From contig JADGCD010000019.1 of NCBI GenBank assembly GCA_015229165.1, forward strand, positions 1 to 17,314: 17,314 nt of DNA, in the 5' to 3' direction. A program made the translations under genes and the position numbers. The stretch is from Nitrospinota bacterium. Its GTDB lineage: Bacteria; Nitrospinota_A; UBA7883; JADGGD01. The notes beneath the pieces are model-generated. The model saw only the letters and a list, made by a program, of their open reading frames with translations, was not told the origin of the DNA and did not search any database. This document shows, piece by piece, positions 7,190-13,021 of the stretch. The number at the start of each line of letters is the position of its first letter. Position 1 is the first letter of the stretch.

Positions 7190-9153
7190 GCGGCGTGTTC
7201 CGCTGGAGCGAATCGATGTCGCTGCGCTGGCGCCTGACGTTGATCATCATGATCTCCAGCCTTGTGGCCATGACGGTGGCCATGGGGGTGTTCATCTATT
7301 TCGACTCCAGCTATTTCCGCGACTCGCTGCGAAAGGAACTGGGCGTCAACGCCACCATCGCCTCGTCCCAGGTCGAGGCGGCCCTTCTCTTCGACGACGC
7401 GCGGGAGGCGAACAAGATCCTGCAGGGCTACGGCGCGGCCCCGCACATCCTGCGCATCGTCATCTACGACGCCGTCGGTTCGGTCTTCGCCCTGTATCAC
7501 CCCCCCCATCTCATCGACCTTGCGGCGCCCCGCCACGAGTCGCTCCAGATGGGTATCAACGAGACCGAGCGGGGCTACGCCTACGTTCGCCCCATTGAGG
7601 TTGAAGGAGAGCGGATCGGCTGGATTTACCTCGAATCGGACCAGACAGAGCTGAAACGGCGTCAGCAATGGTACATTCCCGCGCTGGCGGGGATGGCCCT
7701 GATCTTCAGCCTGACCGGATTTCTCTTCTCGTTCCGGCTGCAGGAGGCGGTCTCCGGCTCCATCGGCGCCCTGGCCCAACTGGCCCGCCAAGTCTCGCGC
7801 GAGCAGGACTACCATCTCCGGGCCGAGGGAAACTACAGCCACGAGATCGGCGATCTTTACGCCTCCTTCAACGCCATGCTCTCGCAGATCGAGTCCCAGA
7901 ACGAGCGGCTGGCCCGCCACGCCGACGATCTGGCCCGCACCGTCGAACTGCGGACCGCCGAACTCAAGGAGGTCAACGAAAACCTCAAGCGGGAGTTGGA
8001 AGACCGGCGCGCCGCCGAGGAAAGCCTGCGGGAGTCGGAGCGGAAGATCAACATCGCCCTCAAACAGGCGGTCAGCGCCACGCAGGTGAAGGACAAATTC
8101 GTTTCGCTGGTCTCCCACGACCTCCGTTCGCCGCTGGCCGGCGTGTTGGGAATGGTCGAAATCCTCCGGGACGAAACCACCTACCGCCTCTCCCCGGCGG
8201 AACGGATGACCTCGCTGGCAAAGATTCACGGCAGTCTCTCGAGCCAGCTCGAACTGATCAACCGGCTCCTCGACATCTCCCGCCTCCAGAGCGGCAACAT
8301 CGAGATCCACAAGCGGTTCCTCGAAGGGCGCCCGCTGGTCATGTCCCAATTCGAGCGGGTGGAGATGTTCGCCCAGCGCAAGGGAATCCATCTCGTCAAC
8401 GACGTCCCCGCCGATACGCGGTTGCTGGCCGATCCGATCCTTTACGCAGAAGTCATCTACAACCTGGTGAACAACTCCGTGAAGTTCTGCGCCGCAGGCG
8501 ACACCATCCGGGTATACCTCCCCGACGACCGGCCCCACACGCTGGCCGTGTCCGACACCGGCCCCGGGATCGCCGCCCCGTTCGCCCCCAACCTTTTCCG
8601 GCACGATATCCGGACCACCGGCCGCGGCTCTGCGGGGGAGACGGGCACCGGACTGGGGCTCCCTTATTGCCACGACATCATGCGGGCCCACGGCGGCGCC
8701 CTGACCGTGAAGTCACAAGAAGGAGAGGGCGCCACCTTCTACGTAACCCTGCCGACCTCCCGCATGAGCGTCCTCGTTGTGGAGGACATCCCCCTCCACC
8801 GGACGCTCATCGCCCGTCTCGTCGAGATGATCGGCGACATTGAAGTGCGGGAGGCCGAGGACGGCGTGGAGGCGCTGGAGCGGCTGAAAGAATACCGCCC
8901 CGACCTGATCGTCACCGACCTGCTCCTTCCCCGGATGGACGGTTACGCCTTCATCGAACGAATCCGCTCCAACCCCCAGTACGACGACATCCCGATCATC
9001 GTCGTCAGCGGCGGCGGCGAGGGAGAAGAGGCGGAAGTCGACGGCCACATGCGGGAGCGGGTCTTCACTTTGGGGGCCAACGACTTCGTCTCCAAGCCGC
9101 TGACACCCGACGACTTCATCCCGCGCGCCCGGCGCTTCCTCCACCCCGTGTGA
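7186..9153 (+). CDS. Membrane hybrid histidine kinase: CHASE8-like sensor, HAMP, HisKA, HATPase, receiver
   Basis: A 655-residue inner-membrane sensor. TM1 spans about 17-38. A periplasmic domain of about 125 residues follows, with QVEAALLFDDAREANKIL and IVIYDAVGSVFALY (57-104), the CHASE8 pattern also seen in YfiN. TM2 is at about 163-182, with HAMP to about 240 and then a coiled coil. HisKA has H311 in SLVSHDLRSPL. HATPase_c has the N-box near N430, DTGPG at 457-461 and GTGLGL at 487-492. A receiver begins abruptly at M527 (VLVVEDIP) with phospho-acceptor D578 in VTDLLLPRMDG and a C-terminal VSKPL lysine. No GGDEF or other output domain is present, so phosphoryl transfer must continue to an unseen partner or act as a sink. 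It overlaps YfiR by 4 bp, which suggests strict coupling. The stimulus is unknown. Confidence 0.9.
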   Translation: MSGVFRWSESMSLRWRLTLIIMISSLVAMTVAMGVFIYFDSSYFRDSLRKELGVNATIASSQVEAALLFDDAREANKILQGYGAAPHILRIVIYDAVGSVFALYHPPHLIDLAAPRHESLQMGINETERGYAYVRPIEVEGERIGWIYLESDQTELKRRQQWYIPALAGMALIFSLTGFLFSFRLQEAVSGSIGALAQLARQVSREQDYHLRAEGNYSHEIGDLYASFNAMLSQIESQNERLARHADDLARTVELRTAELKEVNENLKRELEDRRAAEESLRESERKINIALKQAVSATQVKDKFVSLVSHDLRSPLAGVLGMVEILRDETTYRLSPAERMTSLAKIHGSLSSQLELINRLLDISRLQSGNIEIHKRFLEGRPLVMSQFERVEMFAQRKGIHLVNDVPADTRLLADPILYAEVIYNLVNNSVKFCAAGDTIRVYLPDDRPHTLAVSDTGPGIAAPFAPNLFRHDIRTTGRGSAGETGTGLGLPYCHDIMRAHGGALTVKSQEGEGATFYVTLPTSRMSVLVVEDIPLHRTLIARLVEMIGDIEVREAEDGVEALERLKEYRPDLIVTDLLLPRMDGYAFIERIRSNPQYDDIPIIVVSGGGEGEEAEVDGHMRERVFTLGANDFVSKPLTPDDFIPRARRFLHPV

Positions 9154-9163
9154 CCGGCGCGCC

Positions 9164-10291
9164 ATGAAGCTCTATCTGGCTCGGCACGGCGTCACCGCGT
9201 GGAATCTGGCCCATCGTTATCAGGGCGCCAGCGACATCCCTCTCGCCCCCGAGGGGATCGAGCAGGCGCAAGAGCTCGGGCGACGACTGCGCGGTTTCGA
9301 ACCTGACCAGGTTTTCGCCAGTCCCCTGCTCCGGGTTCGGCAGACGGCGGCGCTCGCCCTCCCCGACCATTCCCCCGAACCGCTCGACGAACTTCGGGAA
9401 TTCGATTTCGGCGCATGGGAAGGATTGACCGAAACCGAGATCGCCGCCCGCGACCCGGAAGCCTTCGCCGCCTTCAACCGGTATGACGACGGTTTCGTCT
9501 TTCCGGGAGGCGACCCGATGCGCCATTTCGTCGAGCGGATGGACCGGCTCCTCCCCCTGCTGACCGGTGGGCAGTCCGGCGCGGTGATCGCCTTCACCCA
9601 CGGCGGGGTCATCCGCCACCTCCTGTGCCGCGCCCTGGGGCTCCCCCTTCCCGCATGGCGCCGGTTCAGGATCGCCCCCGCGTCGGTGGTGGCGTTGGAG
9701 ATCAAGGGAGAGTACACCTCGCTGCTGGGCGTCACCGGCACGGGGGGGGGGGGGGCCCGATTCCTGACCTGGGTCATTGACTGTCCCCCCATCTTCGGTA
9801 CAATGACGGCGACCTTCATGGACGGGGATTTCGTGCGAACACTTCTTGTCGGCCTCGTAACCCTCATGGCGGCCCTGCTGGCCGCGCCGGGAGAGGCGCG
9901 CGCCATGGAGCGAACCGACGAGTCGAACCGGATCATCTGCGGACTGCACGAAGCCGATGAACAGGCGCTGCTGAATCCTTCCGTCGCCGACGACTCCTTC
10001 GCCAACGACCGGACGGTCAACGCCCGCCTCTGCCCCCTGGAGGGAAACGCCCCCCACAAGTGCCCGGTCGAAAGCGGACTTGCCCTCTCCGACTGTTGCT
10101 GCATCAAGCGTGGCGGAGCCGACGCCGCCACCGTCAACCTCCACGACACCCTCGGCAGCGTCGCCCTGACGGCGAAGGCGCCGGTGGCCGACGGGTATCG
10201 CGCCATCGGCTTCGGGACGACCGGAGTCTTCCATCTCCCCCTCCGCTTCGACACCATCCCCTCCCCCCCGGAACGGCGTCTCCCCTTCTGA
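9164..10291 (+). CDS. Histidine phosphatase (phosphoglycerate mutase-like) domain, as sequenced read through a G14 tract into the next gene
   Basis: Residues 1-195 form a complete cytosolic histidine phosphatase of the CobC/PhoE type. They show the RHG motif with nucleophile H8 (LARHGVTAWN), R57 in ASPLLRVRQTA, acid E79 in LREFDFGAWEG and second histidine H146 in AFTHGGVIRH. The substrate could be alpha-ribazole-5'-phosphate or another small phosphoester. No cobalamin genes are near. The frame then runs through 14 G into a region holding a sigma70 promoter and a full signal peptide, so the 375-codon fusion looks artificial. One base more would end the phosphatase at a TGA at 9778-9780, and one base less at 9765-9767, both close to the normal family length. 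The true gene is probably 9164 to about 9780. It starts 10 bases after the kinase stop, with no strong Shine-Dalgarno. Confidence 0.75.
   Translation: MKLYLARHGVTAWNLAHRYQGASDIPLAPEGIEQAQELGRRLRGFEPDQVFASPLLRVRQTAALALPDHSPEPLDELREFDFGAWEGLTETEIAARDPEAFAAFNRYDDGFVFPGGDPMRHFVERMDRLLPLLTGGQSGAVIAFTHGGVIRHLLCRALGLPLPAWRRFRIAPASVVALEIKGEYTSLLGVTGTGGGGARFLTWVIDCPPIFGTMTATFMDGDFVRTLLVGLVTLMAALLAAPGEARAMERTDESNRIICGLHEADEQALLNPSVADDSFANDRTVNARLCPLEGNAPHKCPVESGLALSDCCCIKRGGADAATVNLHDTLGSVALTAKAPVADGYRAIGFGTTGVFHLPLRFDTIPSPPERRLPF
9742..9755 (+). repeat. Homopolymer of 14 G at the end of the histidine phosphatase domain
   Basis: Fourteen consecutive G follow GGCAC at the C-terminal end of the phosphatase. 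The length decides the reading frame: 14 gives a fusion with the next gene, while 13 or 15 gives a stop within 25 bases. Such tracts are prone to slippage in cells and to errors in sequencing. Confidence 0.95.
9777..9804 (+). promoter_or_regulatory. Strong sigma70-type promoter of the four-gene envelope operon
   Basis: TTGACT (5 of 6, 9777-9782), a 16-base spacer, then TACAAT (5 of 6, 9799-9804). Transcription should begin near 9811, which places the in-frame ATG at 9803 outside the message and favours the GTG at 9833 as start of the first gene. The hexamers match the quality of the two tRNA promoters in this window. Confidence 0.8.
9833..10291 (+). CDS. Small Cys-rich secreted protein of unknown function
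   Basis: I start this at the GTG at 9833 (152 residues), because the frame then opens with a classic signal peptide: RTLLVGL, a hydrophobic stretch, and cleavage after GEARA near residue 24. A GGACGGGGA Shine-Dalgarno-like element lies just before it. Alternative in-frame ATGs at 9803 and 9818 put 5-10 polar residues before the same signal peptide. The 128-residue mature part has Cys in ICGLHEA, LCPLEG, HKCPVESG and a DCCCIKRGG cluster, which could bind a metal or form disulfides. The remainder (about 95-152) has no Cys and looks like beta structure, ending in a Pro-rich tail. I recognise no family. It heads an operon with a Met-rich lipoprotein, a barrel and a thioredoxin-like lipoprotein, so a periplasmic metal or thiol role is plausible. 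The same frame is fused upstream to the phosphatase as sequenced. Confidence 0.6.
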   Translation: MRTLLVGLVTLMAALLAAPGEARAMERTDESNRIICGLHEADEQALLNPSVADDSFANDRTVNARLCPLEGNAPHKCPVESGLALSDCCCIKRGGADAATVNLHDTLGSVALTAKAPVADGYRAIGFGTTGVFHLPLRFDTIPSPPERRLPF

Positions 10292-10296
10292 TTGCG

Positions 10297-10316
10297 CCCC
10301 CCTTGCGTGAGGGGGG
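10297..10316 (+). repeat. Intercistronic hairpin between the Cys-rich protein and the lipoprotein genes
   Basis: CCCCCCTT and GAGGGGGG pair around a GCGT loop (8 bp, one G-U), starting six bases after the stop codon at 10291. No T-run follows, so it is not a standard intrinsic terminator. It may protect the upstream message end or lower expression of the downstream genes. Confidence 0.5.
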
Positions 10317-10379
10317 ACTCCATCACTTATCAAACGTAACGAACGGCGCCAACGGCCTGTTCGCGGGAGAAGTCTTGCA

Positions 10380-11273
10380 ATGTCCTTCCATCCGAAACAC
10401 GCCTTTTTATCCCTTTCCTTGCTGATCCTCGCCGCCTGCGGTTCTTCCGGCGGCTCTTCCACCGCCACCTGCACCGGCGACAACGTCACCACCGCTTGCA
10501 CGAACACGTACAACATCCGCTTCGACGCCGCCAATCAGAAGACCGGCAGGTCGAGCTTTACCCTGACGGTTAAGAATCACGACGGCAATGGTGTCAGCGG
10601 CGCCACCGTCACGCTCCTCCCGTGGATGCGGATGGCGACGATGAACCACGCCTCGGTGGTCGACAGCGTCACCGACAACGGCGACGGTACCTACACCTGC
10701 GTCGTCTACTACCTGATGTCCTCGAGCATGGGGGGGCAGTCCATGGGAACCTGGGATATGGGGGTGACGGTCAACGGCGAGTCGGCCACCTTCACTCCGG
10801 TCGAAGTCGGCATGCCGATGGGCGAGACCGTGAAGGTGAACCTGTCGCTCAATAGCGACCAGTACAGCAAGATGGGAACCGCCACCACCCGGACCTGGAG
10901 CCTGTTCAAGGAGAGCGTCAACGCCAACGGCGTGATGAAGGTGGTGGTGACGACTGTCGAGTCGATGTCCAACTTCCCGAAAGTGGCCACTGGCGCGACT
11001 CTCACCGACGCCACCGGCGGCTCATGGACCGTCGATTCCCTCGTCGTGGAGCTCTCCACCGACAAGGCGACCTGGCTCACGGCGACAGAGAACGGCGACG
11101 GTCATTTCACCGTCATGGGTCTCACCGGCCTTGCCGACGGGGTGGCGTCGAACGTCTACGTCAAACTGACGGTCAACGGCTATCCCTACACCACCGACGG
11201 CGCCAACGGAAACGGAGCAAACGACTACCAGACCTTCGTCGTCATCCCCGGCGCCATGGGCGCGGGAATGTAG
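10380..11273 (+). CDS. Met-rich lipoprotein with YtkA/FixH-like domain
   Basis: A 297-residue lipoprotein with a signal peptide ending LILAAC (lipid-acceptor Cys20), then a Gly/Ser tether. Residues about 45-150 read like a YtkA/FixH-like beta-sandwich: SSFTLTVKNHDGNGVSGATV, then PWMRMATMNHAS, a GDGTYTCVVYYLM strand and MGTWDMGVTVNG. That matches the family pattern of a Met-rich loop with His, a GxGxY strand and a G-x-W strand. Nine Met (83, 85, 88, 113, 117, 122, 127, 145, 147) and H90 cluster on this domain, which suggests soft-metal (copper(I)-type) binding. This is inference. The C-terminal half (about 155-297) is probably a second beta domain with no recognised motif. A GGGAGAAG ribosome site precedes the ATG. 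The barrel gene begins 3 bases after the stop, so the two are coupled. Confidence 0.75.
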   Translation: MSFHPKHAFLSLSLLILAACGSSGGSSTATCTGDNVTTACTNTYNIRFDAANQKTGRSSFTLTVKNHDGNGVSGATVTLLPWMRMATMNHASVVDSVTDNGDGTYTCVVYYLMSSSMGGQSMGTWDMGVTVNGESATFTPVEVGMPMGETVKVNLSLNSDQYSKMGTATTRTWSLFKESVNANGVMKVVVTTVESMSNFPKVATGATLTDATGGSWTVDSLVVELSTDKATWLTATENGDGHFTVMGLTGLADGVASNVYVKLTVNGYPYTTDGANGNGANDYQTFVVIPGAMGAGM

Positions 11274-11276
11274 GCG

Positions 11277-12254
11277 ATGCGTCGCCCTACCCTCAACCTG
11301 CTGGGGGGGGCGGTCATATTGACCGCCTCCCTCCTTGCGGGGAACGCCCACGCCGCCTCGTGCTGTGGCGGCGGAGGGAGCGCCACCCTGACGCTCCCCA
11401 AGTTTTCGGCTTCGATGGTCGGCCTTTCGGTCGACACGGAGACCTATCACGGCTTCTGGGACCAGCAAGGGAAGCGGCGCGACGATCCCCCCGGTTCGAC
11501 GCTGGTCCAGTACCGGATCAACGCGGGCTACGCCCGACGTCTTACGGACCACTGGCAGGCATCGGTGAACCTCCCCTACGTCCTCAACGACAATCGCTAC
11601 TCCGGCGTCTCCAGCCACACCCAGGGGCTGGGGGACACCACCGTCGGAATCTGGCGGGAGTTCTTCGACAACATCATGTGCGTCACCAGCGTCGAGACGC
11701 TGGAGGATCTCCTGCCAGCCCTCTATGTCGGCGGGGCGCTGACGATCCCCACCGGCATCTCCCCCTACGACGACGTGACCAACAGTTTCGACGTCACCGG
11801 GCGGGGTTTCTACCGACTCGACCTGAACCTGCTGGTGGAGAAGACCGTCTATCCCTGGACGGTGACCCTCTCCGGCGGCTACGGCGTCCACTTCGAACGT
11901 CCCGTCAACCGGGAGTACGGCGTCTACGTCACCCCCTACACGAAGAAACTGGGAGACCGGTACAACGTCGCTTTCGGCGGTGGCTACACCTGGTTCCTCG
12001 GGAACGGCGACATGGTCACCGCCACCGGAACCCTCTCTGACGTTCGGGAGTTCGCCGGAACCATCGACGGCCGCAACGACCCCACCAGCGGACTCTCGTC
12101 GCGGCGCTGGTCGCTGGCTCTCGGGTGGAACACCCCCGACCGGGCGTGGGTGGCGGGGGCGTCCTTTAGCCGCTCGTTCCGCACCGACGGGTGGGGCGCC
12201 AATTTCCCCATGACCGACATCGTCTCGCTGAGGATAAGCCATGTACTCGATTAA
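11277..12254 (+). CDS. Outer-membrane beta-barrel protein with N-terminal SCCGGGG motif
   Basis: A 325-residue protein with a clear signal peptide cleaved after GNAHA (about residue 26), leaving a mature N-terminus ASCCGGGGSATLTLPKF with adjacent Cys29-Cys30. The remainder alternates amphipathic strands and turns typical of an outer-membrane barrel of about 12-14 strands, such as VQYRINAGYARRL, WQASVNLPYVL, RFYRLDLNLL-type, WTVTLSGGYGVHF, YNVAFGGGYTWFL, RRWSLALGWN and RAWVAGASFSRSF. It resembles 'transporter/MetA-pathway' barrel proteins. The last residue is Asp, not the usual aromatic residue, which is unusual for BAM-dependent barrels. The vicinal Cys pair at the periplasmic N-terminus could bind metal or be the target of the thioredoxin-like protein encoded next (14-bp overlap). 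The function is unassigned. Confidence 0.72.
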   Translation: MRRPTLNLLGGAVILTASLLAGNAHAASCCGGGGSATLTLPKFSASMVGLSVDTETYHGFWDQQGKRRDDPPGSTLVQYRINAGYARRLTDHWQASVNLPYVLNDNRYSGVSSHTQGLGDTTVGIWREFFDNIMCVTSVETLEDLLPALYVGGALTIPTGISPYDDVTNSFDVTGRGFYRLDLNLLVEKTVYPWTVTLSGGYGVHFERPVNREYGVYVTPYTKKLGDRYNVAFGGGYTWFLGNGDMVTATGTLSDVREFAGTIDGRNDPTSGLSSRRWSLALGWNTPDRAWVAGASFSRSFRTDGWGANFPMTDIVSLRISHVLD

Positions 12255-12774
12255 GGCGGGAACCGTCGCCCTGTTGATCCTCCTGACGACCGCCTGCGGC
12301 GGCATCACCGACGACCTTCGCCCCTCCGGCGCCGACCAGCGCGGCGGGAACGGGAACGTCGAGCCGACAACGATAGCGAATCTGTCCTTGCCCTCTATCG
12401 ACGGTGGCGTCATCGATGTCGCCTCCCTGCTGGAGGATCACGATGGCGTGGTCCTCTACTTCACCATGTGGTGTCCGGTGTGCGACAGCCACATGAGCCA
12501 CCTCCGCTCGGCCCAAACGAGCCGATTCCCACGGGTAGCGTTCGTGCTGGTCGACTACGTCTCCGGCTCGGTGAACGAGGCCCGCATGGCGGCCACTGCG
12601 GCCGGATTCGCCGGTCCGCCGTTCATGGTCGCGGCCGACACCGCCGGCGAAGCGGAAGACCGGCTGCAGGCGACCATGGGAACAACCGTGGTGATCGGGC
12701 CGGGCATGCGGCTCCTGCTCAACGAGGATTACAAGGACGGCGCAAAGCTTGCCGAAACGTTGGCGGGGCTCTGA
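12241..12774 (+). CDS. Thioredoxin-fold (TlpA/AhpC-TSA-like) lipoprotein
   Basis: A 177-residue lipoprotein with a signal peptide ending LLTTAC (Cys19), a Gly-rich tether, then a redoxin fold. Family signs are LSLPSIDGGVIDVASLL (48-64), the strand VVLYFTMWCPVC with active-site Cys78-Pro-Val-Cys81, and VAFVLVDYV. Periplasmic WCxxC proteins of this type act as thiol-disulfide reductants in cytochrome maturation or metal-site assembly. Oddly, the cis-proline that normally faces the active site (as in a G-x-P-T-T segment) is not where expected: the region reads ATMGTTVVIGPG. That could alter substrate handling. It overlaps the barrel gene by 14 bases and has a GAGG Shine-Dalgarno inside it. It is the last gene of the envelope operon. 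The family call is firm and the partner is unknown. Confidence 0.85.
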   Translation: MYSIKAGTVALLILLTTACGGITDDLRPSGADQRGGNGNVEPTTIANLSLPSIDGGVIDVASLLEDHDGVVLYFTMWCPVCDSHMSHLRSAQTSRFPRVAFVLVDYVSGSVNEARMAATAAGFAGPPFMVAADTAGEAEDRLQATMGTTVVIGPGMRLLLNEDYKDGAKLAETLAGL

Positions 12775-12804
12775 ATAATTGCGCGAAAAGGTCCCGTTTT
12801 TATG

Positions 12805-12833
12805 TTGACGACTCGGGAGGCCGTTGCTACTAT
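12805..12833 (+). promoter_or_regulatory. Sigma70-type promoter of tRNA-Ala
   Basis: TTGACG (5 of 6, 12805-12810), a 17-base spacer, then TACTAT (5 of 6, 12828-12833). The -10 ends 12 bases before the mature tRNA, so the primary transcript has a very short leader. Confidence 0.87.
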
Positions 12834-12845
12834 TACGCTTCCTTC

Positions 12846-12921
<76 letters not shown>

Positions 12922-12956
12922 ATTTTTTCACGCACTTCCAATCCCAGCTCCCCTCG

Positions 12957-12984
12957 CGCAATCGGTCACTATGACCGATTTGCG
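12957..12984. repeat. Long inverted repeat between tRNA-Ala and the REC-EAL gene
   Basis: CGCAATCGGTCA and TGACCGATTTGCG form 12 pairs with one bulged T around a CTA loop; the inner 9 pairs are perfect. It lies between converging transcripts (tRNA-Ala on plus, REC-EAL on minus, stop at 13022). Neither side has an adjoining T-run. It may be a bidirectional transcription barrier or a message-end stabiliser, or a protein-binding site. Confidence 0.65.
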
Positions 12985-13021
12985 ACATTCCCGAATTTCA
13001 GAAGCCCCTCGCGAAGCGCCG

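Noticed and set aside
6955..8691. A 578-codon open frame on the minus strand
   Set aside because: It lies opposite the YfiR gene and the hybrid kinase. The translation is low-complexity and charged, with no recognisable motif.
9116..10534. A 472-codon open frame on the minus strand
   Set aside because: It lies antisense to the histidine phosphatase and the Cys-rich protein. It has no ribosome site or family motif and would span the operon promoter.
11022..12413. A 463-codon open frame on the minus strand
   Set aside because: It is a shadow of the lipoprotein, barrel and thioredoxin-like genes, which have signal peptides and tight operon spacing.
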